64,000 nt of DNA from NCBI RefSeq assembly GCF_035552695.1, contig NZ_DASZKT010000197.1:44298-108297 (forward strand). Direction: 5' to 3'. Every line of letters starts with the position of its first letter. Positions within the stretch are counted from its first letter, which is position 1. The notes under the pieces were generated by a model. The model saw only the letters and a list, made by a program, of their open reading frames with translations. It did no database searches and was not told the origin of the DNA. This document shows positions 35,025 to 43,229 of the stretch, one piece after another. The stretch comes from Actinospica sp035552695 (GTDB lineage Bacteria > Actinomycetota > Actinomycetes > Streptomycetales > Catenulisporaceae). The position numbers and the translations under genes are program-made.

Positions 35025-35846
35025 TCAGCGGCTGTGCGCGGTCCACGGGTCGGTGACGAGCGTGGAGACTCGCGTCTCTACCGTACCGCCTGCCAACAGC
35101 CCCGCGGCCACGGAAAGCCAAGGCCACTCGCTCGCGAAGTGCGCGACGTCCACGAGCGCCGGCCCGCCGCCGAAGCGCGCGTCCTCCATCGCCTCGGACG
35201 CCGGGTGGTGGCGCAGGTCCGCGGTGACGTACGCGTCCACGCCGGCCGCGCGCACGGCGGCGAGCAGCTCGCGGTCGTCGCCCGCTCCCCCGCACACCGC
35301 CACGCGGCGGATCGGCCGGTCCGGATCGCCCGCGGCGCGCACCCCGGAGGCGGTCGCCGGGAGGGCTCGGGCGACGCGCGCGGTGAACGCGGAGAGCGGT
35401 TCGGCCTCGGGCAGCTCGCCGTAGCGGCCGAGACCGAGTCGTCCGGTCGCGTCTGCCGGCAGCGGCAGGATCGGGTCGCCGACGCTCAGTCCGAGCGCCT
35501 CGGCGAGCGCGTCCGACACGCCCGGGCGGGCGACGTCCGCGTTGGTGTGAGCGGTCAGCAACGCGCAACCGCCGCGAATAAGACGGTGGACATTTCGCCC
35601 CTTGAAGTTCGTGGCCGGAACTCCGTTGACCGCCTTGAGCAGCAGCGGATGGTGCGTGACGAGCAGCTGCGCGCCCCACTCCAGCGCCTCGTTGAGCACC
35701 GCGTCCACCGGATCGACGGCGAACAACACCTTGTCCACCTGCGCTCCGGGGTCCCCGCAGACCAGTCCGACGGCGTCCCAGGACTGCGCGTGCGCGGGCG
35801 GATAGGCGGCGTCCAGGACGGCGAGGAGCTCGGCGAGTTCGGGCAT
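35025..35846 (-). CDS. Nif3-like dinuclear metal centre protein
   Basis: NIF3/YbgI-family protein of 273 residues, expected to form a hexameric toroid with a two-metal site. Motifs are AQSWDAVGLVCGD near the start, VTHHPLLLKAVNGV (metal His pair), IRGGCALLTAHTNADVARPGVSDALAEALGL and GPALVDVAHFASEWPWLSVAA near the end (metal His and Glu). The physiological reaction is unknown; GTP cyclohydrolase and tRNA-related roles have been proposed. TAGACT (35860-35855) ends 8 nt before the ATG, suggesting a leaderless start for the three-gene group. Confidence 0.92.
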   Translation of the reverse strand: MPELAELLAVLDAAYPPAHAQSWDAVGLVCGDPGAQVDKVLFAVDPVDAVLNEALEWGAQLLVTHHPLLLKAVNGVPATNFKGRNVHRLIRGGCALLTAHTNADVARPGVSDALAEALGLSVGDPILPLPADATGRLGLGRYGELPEAEPLSAFTARVARALPATASGVRAAGDPDRPIRRVAVCGGAGDDRELLAAVRAAGVDAYVTADLRHHPASEAMEDARFGGGPALVDVAHFASEWPWLSVAAGLLAGGTVETRVSTLVTDPWTAHSR

Positions 35847-35901
35847 GGCGACGGAGTCTAACGGCCCGGAGATTCTGCGGTCCGCAGGCGCATCTTGATG
35901 A

Positions 35902-35918
35902 GAAAAATCTTATTTTTC
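35902..35918. promoter_or_regulatory. AT-rich inverted repeat between Nif3 and S53 protease genes
   Basis: GAAAAAT-CTT-ATTTTTC has 7-bp perfect arms and a 3-nt centre. A run of 15 A/T out of 17 bases is striking in this roughly 70% GC window. It lies 144 bp before the protease start and 42 bp upstream of the Nif3 -10. It is a plausible operator or nucleoid-protein site; no match to a known regulator was recognised. Confidence 0.5.
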
Positions 35919-36061
35919 GGTGCGCAGACGGCTATTTCCGCACCGGCCGCACCGCGCTAACGTCATGGCGAACCACCGTTCATCGGGCTCTGACTCCCAC
36001 TTGGGGCCCAGTAGCCCGCGGTGGCGCTCCCTTCTGTTCCGCCTACCCACAGGAATGGATC

Positions 36062-37702
36062 GTGAAAGTAAACCTTCGAATACTCGGCATGCTCGTCGCC
36101 CCGCTCCCGATCTTCGCGCTCGCCGTACCCGCGGCGAACGCGACGGTCACCCCGGCCGCCAACGGCCGCGTGGTGCTCGCGGACGCGGCGGCCGCGGACA
36201 TCGCCGGCACCCACGCCACCCGCACCGGTGCCGTCGCCTCGAACGAGAAGATCGGCCTCGAGGTCAGCCTCAACCTGCGGAACAAGTCCCAGCTGGACGC
36301 GTTCGTCAGGTCCGTCTCCGACGCCAAGTCGGCGCAGTACAAGCACTACCTCACCGTCCGGCAGTTCGTGGCCGAATACGCCCCGACGCAGGCTCAGATC
36401 GACCAGGTCACCTCGTACCTCAAGTCCGAGGGCCTGTCGGTCGGCGCACTGACCGGCAACCACCTGACGGTCGCGGTCGCCGGCACCGCGGCGCAGGTCG
36501 AGAAGGCGTTCAACGTCTCGATCAGCACCTACAAGACCGCTACCCAGACCTTCCACGCGAACTCCGCCGCGCCGTCGCTGCCGGCCGGCATCGCGGCGGT
36601 GGTCGGCAACGTGTCGGGGATGAACACCGAGGCGCTGCACGTGTCGCTGGCGCACAAGGCGGCCGCGGGCTCCAACGCGGTCACCGCGCACGCCGGCACC
36701 ACGTTGACGCCGACCACGGCGCGTGAGGCCTACAACCTGAGCACGGACATCTCGACGGACAGCTACAACGGCTCCGGCAAGACGATCGCGCTCGCCGAGT
36801 TCTCCGCGTACACCGCGTCGGACGTGGCGAAGTACAACAGCAACTACAGCCTCGGCGTCACCGCGGCCAGCGTGGTCAAGGTGGACGGCGGCACGACCGA
36901 CACCTCCGGCGAGGACGAGGACGAGCTCGACATCGAGGTGGACTACGCGCTCGCGCCGAAGGCCACCATCAAGGTGTACGAGGCGCCGAACTCCGACGCC
37001 GGCGAGGTCGCCCTCTACTCGGCGCTGGCCAGCGCGGACACCACCGCGGTCTCCAGCAGCTGGGGCGAGCCGGAGGCCCAGGAGAACAACCTCTCCTCCG
37101 ACGACGCCGACTTCGAGGAGATGGCGGCCCAGGGCCAGTCGATGTTCGCGGCCTCCGGTGACTCCGGTGCCGACGACAACGGCTCCAGCCTGTCGGTCGA
37201 CTACCCGGCCTCCGACACCTACGTCTCCGGCGTCGGCGGCACCACGGTGACCGTCTCCTCCGGAGCGTGGTCCAGCGAGACCGCGTGGTCGGGCAGCGGC
37301 GGCGGCATCTCGGTCGAGTTCAAGACGCCGTCCTACCAGACGGCCGTGAACTCCGGCGCCTACCGCGACGTCCCGGACGTGGCCGCGGCCGGTTCCGACT
37401 CGAGCCCGTGGCACGTCTACGTCGAGGGCGGCTGGTACAGCGTGTGGGGCACCAGTGCCGCCGCGCCGAACTGGGCCGCGTTCATCGCCGACTACGACAC
37501 AGCGGCCACCGACCTCGGCGGCGCCAAGTTCGGCTACGTGAACTCGTTCCTCTACCCGATCGGCGAGGGCTCGCTGTACTCCACGGTGATGCACGACGTC
37601 ACCAGCGGCAGCAACGGCGGGTACAGCGCGGGCACCGGCTATGACAAGGTCACCGGCTGGGGCTCGTACAACGGCGGCAAGTTCATCGCCGACAAGCTGT
37701 AA
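36062..37702 (+). CDS. Secreted S53 sedolisin/kumamolisin-type serine-carboxyl protease
   Basis: Exported acid protease of 546 residues. The signal peptide is LGMLVAPLPIFALAVPAANA, followed by a pro-domain (about 60-215, with SKSAQYKHYLTVRQFVAEYAPT) that keeps it inactive until acid cleavage. The catalytic domain has the Glu-x-x-x-Asp pair at E286/D290 (EDELD), the oxyanion Asp in ASGDSGADD, and Ser465 in WGTSAAAP. The C-terminal DVTSGSNGGYSAGTGYDKVTGWG forms the calcium site. It digests proteins at low pH outside the cell. The GTG at 36062 follows AGGA. An AT-rich inverted repeat lies upstream. Confidence 0.93.
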   Translation: MKVNLRILGMLVAPLPIFALAVPAANATVTPAANGRVVLADAAAADIAGTHATRTGAVASNEKIGLEVSLNLRNKSQLDAFVRSVSDAKSAQYKHYLTVRQFVAEYAPTQAQIDQVTSYLKSEGLSVGALTGNHLTVAVAGTAAQVEKAFNVSISTYKTATQTFHANSAAPSLPAGIAAVVGNVSGMNTEALHVSLAHKAAAGSNAVTAHAGTTLTPTTAREAYNLSTDISTDSYNGSGKTIALAEFSAYTASDVAKYNSNYSLGVTAASVVKVDGGTTDTSGEDEDELDIEVDYALAPKATIKVYEAPNSDAGEVALYSALASADTTAVSSSWGEPEAQENNLSSDDADFEEMAAQGQSMFAASGDSGADDNGSSLSVDYPASDTYVSGVGGTTVTVSSGAWSSETAWSGSGGGISVEFKTPSYQTAVNSGAYRDVPDVAAAGSDSSPWHVYVEGGWYSVWGTSAAAPNWAAFIADYDTAATDLGGAKFGYVNSFLYPIGEGSLYSTVMHDVTSGSNGGYSAGTGYDKVTGWGSYNGGKFIADKL

Positions 37703-37713
37703 GCGGTAAGCAC

Positions 37714-37767
37714 TCGAGACAAGGGCGGGCACGGTTCCCAGGGAGCCGCGCCCGCCCCCTCGTCTCC
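37714..37767. terminator. Bidirectional terminator between S53 protease and membrane protein genes
   Basis: GAGAC and GGGCGGGC-A-CGG-T-TCCC pair with GGGA-G-CCG-C-GCCCGCCC and GTCTC, an imperfect long stem with a small apex at 37740. It lies 11 nt after the protease stop and just before the stop of the convergent gene. Confidence 0.75.
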
Positions 37768-37774
37768 AGCGCTT

Positions 37775-38431
37775 CTAGAGGTGCGCGCCGCCGAGGTACC
37801 CGCCGCCGCTGAGCCGGGCGACGCCCTCCTCGGAGATCTTCTTGAGCCGGAAGGCGAAGAAGATGAGCACGACGCCGACGACAGCCCGCAGGCCGTAGTA
37901 GAGCATCAGCTCGTGATCGTGGTTGATCGCGTCCTGCACGGAGTTCACGTTGTTGCTGTTCGTCGTCGCCTGCAGGAAGACCGACAACAGGATCGAGACC
38001 AACCAGGTGCCGCGGAAGTACCTGTAGCCGGCCCGGTTGAACACCGCGCGGCGGGCACCGACGGAGCCGAGCGTGCGGTTGAGCGAGCGCTGCCAGACAC
38101 CGATCGCGACCAGCGTGCCCAGGAAGACGACCAACGCGAGCACCGACACCGTCGAGATCGCGTTGTCATCGCTCTGCGCCTGGTTGAGCTGATCCTGCGT
38201 CACGTTGGTGAGGTCGACCGAGTTGAGGAACGAGACCTCGTTGTTGACGACGAAGACCTCGATCAGGCTGACCAGCACATAGAGCACGCCGAGCGCCATC
38301 ACGACGATCGGCAGTGTCCTGTTCAGCGGCGCCGCCGGCTGGAACACCGGTTGCGGGGCCACCCCCGGAATCCCCGCGCCCACCGTGTTCGCCCCGCCCT
38401 GGGGCAGCGCCCAGGGGTCTATCTCAGACAT
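37775..38431 (-). CDS. DUF4328-like membrane protein
   Basis: Protein of 218 residues: a Pro/Gly-rich cytoplasmic start (SEIDPWALPQGGANTVGAGI) followed by four helices (LPIVVMALGVLYVLVSLIEVFVV, VSVLALVVFLGTLVAIGVW, YFRGTWLVSILLSVFLQA, LRAVVGVVLIFFAFRL). The arrangement resembles DUF4328 proteins, common in actinobacteria and of unknown role. The ATG at 38431 follows GGGAGGG. It is separated by 93 bp from the MFS gene on the same strand. Confidence 0.75.
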   Translation of the reverse strand: MSEIDPWALPQGGANTVGAGIPGVAPQPVFQPAAPLNRTLPIVVMALGVLYVLVSLIEVFVVNNEVSFLNSVDLTNVTQDQLNQAQSDDNAISTVSVLALVVFLGTLVAIGVWQRSLNRTLGSVGARRAVFNRAGYRYFRGTWLVSILLSVFLQATTNSNNVNSVQDAINHDHELMLYYGLRAVVGVVLIFFAFRLKKISEEGVARLSGGGYLGGAHL

Positions 38432-38524
38432 CTCGTCCCTCCCGATGAAACCCGAAACTACTGAGAACCAAAGGGCTCCATGGTGGGGCAGGGCGAGGCG
38501 AACGTCAACGCCTTACGCGTCGCG

Positions 38525-39991
38525 CTACGCGTTCCGCTTGGCGCGCAGCAGGAACGGGACCACCGCGGCACCGAGGCCGAGCACGCCGCAGACGATGAAC
38601 GCGGTCTGGTACGCGCCGGCGGTCGGCAGCGACATCCCGGCCAGCGGGGTGTGCGCGAGCAGCGCGGCGCTGATCGTCTTCGAGCTCAGAATCACTCCGG
38701 CGACCGCGGTGCCCACCGCGCCGCCGACCGTCCGCAGCACGGCGTTGACGCTGTTGGCGATGCCGGCCTGCTCGGGCGGTACCGCGCCGTTGATGTAGGC
38801 CGGCATCGCGGCGTACGCGAGACCGATACCGAGGCCCATCACCCCGGAGGCCGCGTACACGTCGCCCTGGCTGCCGTGCTGGAAGCCGAGGAACAGCAGC
38901 GCCGCGCCGGCCAGCAGCCCGCCGAGCGCCATCGGCAGCTTCGGTCCGGTGGTCCGGATCATCCGGGCGCCGATCGGGGCGCCGAGGAAGGAGCCGATCG
39001 CCGAGGGCAGCAGCAGGATGCCGGAGTGCAGGATCGTCGCACCGAAGCCGTAGCCGACCAGGCTCGGGGTCTGGGTGAAGTCGGCGAGCATGGTGAACGA
39101 GGCGTACATGACGAAGCCGACGCAGAACCCGGAGATGTTCGGCACGGCCACCGCGGGCTTGGCCAGCACCCGCACGTCGACCAGCGGGTGCTTGGTGCGC
39201 AGCTCGACGAAGACCCACAGCAGCAGGCCGAGCACGGCACCGGTGAACAGGGCTATGACGGCGGCCGAGCCCCAGCCCCAGGTCTCGCCCTCGGACAGCG
39301 CGAGAAGCAGGGCGCTGAGCCAGACGCCGAGCAGGGTGGTGCCGAGCGGGTCCATGCCGCCGTCGCGGTCCTCGACCGGGTCGTGCTTGATCGCGGCGAG
39401 CACGGCGACGAGCGCGACGACACCGAGGATCAGGCCCATCAGGAAGACCGTCTGGTAGGTCCAGTGCTGCATCAGCCAGCCGGTGGCGACCATGGCCAGG
39501 CCGGAGCCGACGCCGAGCGAGGCGGAGACGAGGGAGACCGCGCCGGTGACCTTCTCCCGCGGCAGTTCGTCCCGGATGACGGCGATGGCCAGCGGCAGGA
39601 TTCCGCCGCCGAGGCCCTGCAGCACGCGGGCGATCAGCAGCACCGTCCAGCTGTGCACGGAGAAGGCGAGCGCCGAGCCGAGCACGAGGCCGCCGACCGA
39701 GAGCACGAGCACCCACTTGCGCCCGTAGAGGTCGCCCATCCGGCCGAGCAGCGGCGTGAGCACGGCGGCGGCCAGCAGGTTCGCGGTCATCACCCAGGCG
39801 ACCGTGGCCGTGGTCAGGTGATACGCCGACGCCAGGGTCGGCAGGATCGGCACCACCGAGGTCTGCACGACGGTGAAGGCCAGCATCGCCAGCACCAGCG
39901 CGGTGAGGATGAGGCCAGGCTTCGCGCCCCGCACGGGCACGGCCGGGGAGGCGGCCGGCGCCACGCGGCGCTCGGGCACGGTCGCGGTCAT
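38525..39991 (-). CDS. MFS drug-efflux transporter (DHA2/EmrB-QacA family)
   Basis: Proton-coupled exporter of 488 residues with 14 predicted helices, the number usual in DHA2. Motif A-like GRMGDLYGRKWVLVLSVGG follows helix 2. Motif C-type VLQGLGGGILPLAIAVI and SLVSASLGVGSGLAMVATGWLM are also present. The ATG at 39991 follows AAGGA. It is divergent from a marR gene 129 bp away, with two inverted repeats in between. That layout almost always means the MarR protein represses the pump until a toxic ligand binds. The substrate is unknown. Confidence 0.92.
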   Translation of the reverse strand: MTATVPERRVAPAASPAVPVRGAKPGLILTALVLAMLAFTVVQTSVVPILPTLASAYHLTTATVAWVMTANLLAAAVLTPLLGRMGDLYGRKWVLVLSVGGLVLGSALAFSVHSWTVLLIARVLQGLGGGILPLAIAVIRDELPREKVTGAVSLVSASLGVGSGLAMVATGWLMQHWTYQTVFLMGLILGVVALVAVLAAIKHDPVEDRDGGMDPLGTTLLGVWLSALLLALSEGETWGWGSAAVIALFTGAVLGLLLWVFVELRTKHPLVDVRVLAKPAVAVPNISGFCVGFVMYASFTMLADFTQTPSLVGYGFGATILHSGILLLPSAIGSFLGAPIGARMIRTTGPKLPMALGGLLAGAALLFLGFQHGSQGDVYAASGVMGLGIGLAYAAMPAYINGAVPPEQAGIANSVNAVLRTVGGAVGTAVAGVILSSKTISAALLAHTPLAGMSLPTAGAYQTAFIVCGVLGLGAAVVPFLLRAKRNA

Positions 39992-40015
39992 CTTCGTTCC
40001 TTCGCGTTCGGGTAG

Positions 40016-40049
40016 GTTGCTTCAGCAACAGAAAGGTTCAGCAGCTGAA
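40016..40049. promoter_or_regulatory. Two adjacent inverted repeats between MFS and marR genes
   Basis: GTTGCT-TC-AGCAAC (40016-40029) and TTCAGC-A-GCTGAA (40037-40049) share the AGC/GCT core. The first lies 25 bp from the pump start. Both are well placed as MarR operators that block the pump promoter; marR itself starts 72 bp further right. Confidence 0.65.
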
Positions 40050-40120
40050 GTAACCCTAGGGGGCAGAAGCGCGGGCCGTCAAATATTTCAGTTCCTTAAC
40101 CTTTGAGCTACTCTGGAGTC

Positions 40121-40549
40121 ATGACCCGCCGCGACCCGCTCGACCTCGAGGTGATCACCGCCCTCGGGGAGCTGACCACGCGCTTCTTCGCGGACTACGA
40201 CGCCGCCGCCGGTGTGCACGGCCTCTCCGGCGCCCAGGCGCGGCTGCTCGCCCTGGTGGTGACCGAGCCGCGGCCGATGAGCAGGCTGGCCGTCGGGCTG
40301 CGCTGCGAGCCCTCGAACGTGACCGGCCTGGTGGACCGGCTGGAGAAGCGCGGCCTGGTGGAGCGGCGCGTCGCCGCGCAGGACCGCCGGGTCAAGCTGA
40401 TCGCGCCGACCGACGCGGGAACCGAACTGTCCGCGCGGGTCTGGGCCGATCTGAACTTCGCCGCCGAGCCGCTGCGCGGACTCGAGCACCCGGAGCGGCT
40501 CCAGTTGCGCGACCTGCTCAGGAAGATGAGCCCGAACAGGGCCGACTGA
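40121..40549 (+). CDS. MarR-family transcriptional regulator
   Basis: Winged-helix repressor of 142 residues: dimerisation helices at both ends, recognition helix in MSRLAVGLRCEPSNVTGLVDRLEKRGLVER, and the wing RRVAAQDRRVKLIAPTDAG. It would bind as a dimer to the inverted repeats upstream and be released by a small aromatic ligand. TACTCT (40109-40114) ends 6 nt before the ATG, suggesting leaderless mRNA; the GGAG at 40115-40118 is too close to act as a ribosome-binding site. The frame stays open six codons upstream without family similarity. Confidence 0.92.
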   Translation: MTRRDPLDLEVITALGELTTRFFADYDAAAGVHGLSGAQARLLALVVTEPRPMSRLAVGLRCEPSNVTGLVDRLEKRGLVERRVAAQDRRVKLIAPTDAGTELSARVWADLNFAAEPLRGLEHPERLQLRDLLRKMSPNRAD

Positions 40550-40681
40550 GCGATCTCGGCTACCGGACGGCCTAATGTGGGCCTGCCGAACGGACTAATC
40601 ATAGTTTTCCGGACATGGACGGCTGGAACGTGACGGTCGATCAGTGTCTCGGCCTCGGCCGAAAAAGTTCGGAGGATTTCC

Positions 40682-40921
40682 ATGACCCGCACCCTCGTGC
40701 GCCGACTGGCCACCGCCGGCGGCGCGCTCGGCATCGCCCTGGCCGTCGCGGCCGGCCCGGCCGCGGCGTCGGCCGCGCCCGCACCGGCGTCGAAGGTGAC
40801 CGCCGTCGTGCACGCCGACGACGATCACGACAAGGCCCCCTGCCCGCACCGCGGTCTGCTCGGCGACGTGATCGTCGACGTGGTCCACATCGTCGGCGAC
40901 CTGCTCGGCGGCCTGCTCTAG
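40682..40921 (+). CDS. Small secreted peptide precursor
   Basis: Precursor of 79 residues. A twin-Arg-like but Sec-type signal peptide (RRLATAGGALGIALAVAAGPAAASA) would leave a mature peptide of about 48 residues. It holds an acidic/His cluster (HADDDHDKAPCPH) that could bind metal, one Cys, and a C-terminal amphipathic stretch (LLGDVIVDVVHIVGDLLGG). GGAGGA at good spacing supports translation. No family was recognised. It could be a surface-active or signalling peptide, but this is conjecture. Confidence 0.75.
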   Translation: MTRTLVRRLATAGGALGIALAVAAGPAAASAAPAPASKVTAVVHADDDHDKAPCPHRGLLGDVIVDVVHIVGDLLGGLL

Positions 40922-41247
40922 CGCCTCCCCGAGTCGCCCCCTCGCGGAGGGCCGCGCGCGATCGCCGCGGCACTGCGCACGAAACGTCCAGGCCGCACGC
41001 CTGGGCCCGCACGCGTCCCCCGTTCCCTGGCGAAATCCGTCCGGGGCGGGGGTTCGCGCGTCCGGGGGTGCGGCGCCCTCGCCCCTCCCGCACCGCGATC
41101 CGTCACCCCGATGGGTGATCTCGCTCCGGCCGGCGAGCGCCGGGACTGATTAGTTACCGGCTGGTAGTATCTGCGAACGATAGGATCGGCGAGCGTCAGG
41201 GCCGCCACGTGGCGCGCCGGAGGGCGACGGGTAGCGAGGAGCCGGGC
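40922..41247. other. 326-bp intergenic region with terminator, inverted repeats and promoter-like elements
   Basis: The first 180 bp are GC-rich without coding character. A hairpin TCACCC-CGAT-GGGTGA (41103-41118) is followed by arms CGCTC/GAGCG near 41122. Then comes a less GC-rich stretch with TACC-GGCT-GGTA (41155-41166), TAGTAT (41165-41170) and TAGGAT (41181-41186), which can serve as -10 elements for the glycosyltransferase operon. The TACC/GGTA repeat overlaps the first of these and could be a TetR-type operator. Confidence 0.45.
41103..41118 (+). terminator. Short hairpin after the secreted-peptide gene
   Basis: TCACCC-CGAT-GGGTGA, a perfect 6-bp stem with a 4-nt loop. It is 182 nt after the stop, so the assignment to the peptide transcript is uncertain. 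Confidence 0.35.
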
Positions 41248-42522
41248 GTGACACGAGGTGCCGCGTTCGACGCCGAAGCGCTGCGGATCGCGCTGCTCTG
41301 CTATCGGGGCAATCCCTACTCCGGCGGCCAGGGCGTCTACACCAGGAATCTCGCCCGCGAACTCGTCGCGCTGGGCCACACCGTCGAGGTCTTCGCCGGG
41401 CAGCCCTATCCCGCGCTGAACGAGGGCGTGCGCTTCACGCCGGTCCCCAGCCTCGACCTCTACCGCGAGCCTGACCCGTTCCGCACCCCGAGGCTGCGCG
41501 AGTACCGCGACCTGATCGACCTGCTCGAGGTCGGCACGATGTGGACCGCGGGCTTCCCCGAGCCGAACACCTTCTCGCTGCGCGCCGCCCGGCTGCTGGC
41601 CCGGCGGCGGGCCGAGTTCGACCTCGTACACGACAACCAGTGCCTCGGCTACGGACTGCTGCGGCTGCCGCGGCTCGGGCTGCCGACGATCGCCACCATC
41701 CACCACCCGATCCAGGTGGACCGCGCGCTCGACCTCGCGGCGGCGACCGGCCTCAAGCGGATCACCACCCGCCGCTGGTACGGGTTCACCCGGATGCAGG
41801 GCCGGGTCGCCCGCCGGCTGCCCGAGGTCATCACCGTCTCCTCCAGTTCCGCGGCGCAGATCAGCGAGCACTACGGGGTGCTCCCGGAGCGGATCAGCAC
41901 GATTCCGATAGGCACGGACGTGCGCCGGTTCAGCCCGGATCCGGCGGTGCCCAAGGTGCCCGGACGGATCGTCACCACCGCCAGCGCCGACTCCCCGCTC
42001 AAGGGCCTCGGTGTGCTGGTCGAGGCCTTCGCCAAGGTGTGCGCGGAGCACGACCACGCCGAGCTGACCGTGATCGGCAGGCCGAAGCCGGGCGGCGCGG
42101 TGGAGCGGGCGATCGAGCGGTACGGGCTCACCGGACGGGTGCGCTTCGTGTCCGGGCTGAGCGAGGAAGAGCTCGTCGACACGCTGCGCTCCGCGGAGAT
42201 CGGCTGCGTGCCCTCGCTGTACGAGGGCTTCTCGCTGCCGTCCGTGGAGGCGATGGCGGTCGGCCTGCCGCTGGTCTCGACGACCGGCGGCGCGATCCCC
42301 GAGGTCGCGGGCGTGCACGGGGAGACGACGCTCGCGGTGCCGCCGGGGGACGCGGAGGCGCTGGCCGCGGCGCTGTCGAAGCTGTTGGGCGACCCGGATC
42401 TGCGGGCGGTGCTGGGCGCGGCGGCCCGGGAGCGCGCCGTCACCCGGTTCACCTGGCGGGCCGCGGCGATCGCCACCGCCGAGCGCTACCGCGCAACGCT
42501 GGAGATGGAGAAGGCATGCTGA
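41248..42522 (+). CDS. Glycosyltransferase family 4 protein
   Basis: GT-B glycosyltransferase of 424 residues. LCYRGNPYSGGQGVYTRNLAREL is the N-terminal donor-side loop. PTIATIHHPIQVDRALDLAAATGLKRI and ITVSSSSAAQISEHYGVLPERISTIPIGTDVRRF form the linker region. EGFSLPSVEAMAVGLPLVSTTGGAIPEV carries the E-x7-E donor motif. It is the retaining GT4 type using a nucleotide sugar. The GTG at 41248 follows GAGGAG by 6 nt; an earlier GTG at 41209 lacks a ribosome-binding site. It is first of three overlapping genes whose joint product is unknown. Confidence 0.9.
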   Translation: MTRGAAFDAEALRIALLCYRGNPYSGGQGVYTRNLARELVALGHTVEVFAGQPYPALNEGVRFTPVPSLDLYREPDPFRTPRLREYRDLIDLLEVGTMWTAGFPEPNTFSLRAARLLARRRAEFDLVHDNQCLGYGLLRLPRLGLPTIATIHHPIQVDRALDLAAATGLKRITTRRWYGFTRMQGRVARRLPEVITVSSSSAAQISEHYGVLPERISTIPIGTDVRRFSPDPAVPKVPGRIVTTASADSPLKGLGVLVEAFAKVCAEHDHAELTVIGRPKPGGAVERAIERYGLTGRVRFVSGLSEEELVDTLRSAEIGCVPSLYEGFSLPSVEAMAVGLPLVSTTGGAIPEVAGVHGETTLAVPPGDAEALAAALSKLLGDPDLRAVLGAAARERAVTRFTWRAAAIATAERYRATLEMEKAC

Positions 42523-43229
42523 CCGTCGACTTCGACCGCTTCCCGATCGTCCCCGGGGAACGGGTGCTCGATCTCGGCGCGGGCGCGGGCCGGCACTCCT
42601 TCGCGCTGCTGCGCAAGGGGGCGCACGTCGTCGCGCTCGACTATTCGATGTCGGAGATGGAGTCGGTCGGCGGAATGTTCGCGGCGATGCGCGAGGCCGG
42701 GGAGGTGCCGGCGGGCGCGACGTCGCTCGCCGTGCGCGGGGACGCGTACAGGCTGCCGTTTGCGGACGCGAGCTTCGACAAGGTGGTCGCGGCCGAGGTG
42801 CTCGAGCACCTGCCGGACGACGCACGCGCGTTCGCGGAGCTCGAGCGGGTGCTCAAGCCGGGCGGCAAGCTCGCGGTGACCGTGCCGCGCTGGTTGCCCG
42901 AGCGGGTCTGCTGGGCGCTGTCCGACGCGTACCACGAGGTCGAGGGCGGGCACGTGCGCATCTACAAGCGCTCGCAGATCATGGCTCGGCTGCGCGAGGT
43001 GAAACTCGCCCCCTACGCCTCGCACCACGCGCACGCCTTGCACGCGCCGTACTGGTGGCTCAAGTGCGCGGTCGGGGTGGACAACGACGCTTCGAAGCTC
43101 GTGCAGAGCTACCACAAGCTGCTGGTCTGGGACATCATGAAGGGCCCGAAGACCACGCGCGTCAGCGAGACGGTGCTCAACCCGATACTCGGCAAAAGCC
43201 TGGTCGTCTACGCGAACAAGCGCCCGTGA
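42516..43229 (+). CDS. Class I SAM-dependent methyltransferase
   Basis: Methyltransferase of 237 residues: SAM-binding motif I VLDLGAGAGRHSFALL, acidic loop VVALDYSMSEME, motif II VRGDAYRLPFADASFDKVVAAEVLEHL and post-motif FAELERVLKPGGKLAVTVP. Its C-terminal third (HVRIYKRSQIMARLREV, HAPYWWLKCAVGV) is family-specific and may bind the acceptor. The ATG overlaps the glycosyltransferase stop by 7 nt and its own stop overlaps the next start, so the three genes are translationally coupled. The methyl acceptor is probably a glycan or lipid made by the neighbours (inference). Confidence 0.9.
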   Translation: MLTVDFDRFPIVPGERVLDLGAGAGRHSFALLRKGAHVVALDYSMSEMESVGGMFAAMREAGEVPAGATSLAVRGDAYRLPFADASFDKVVAAEVLEHLPDDARAFAELERVLKPGGKLAVTVPRWLPERVCWALSDAYHEVEGGHVRIYKRSQIMARLREVKLAPYASHHAHALHAPYWWLKCAVGVDNDASKLVQSYHKLLVWDIMKGPKTTRVSETVLNPILGKSLVVYANKRP

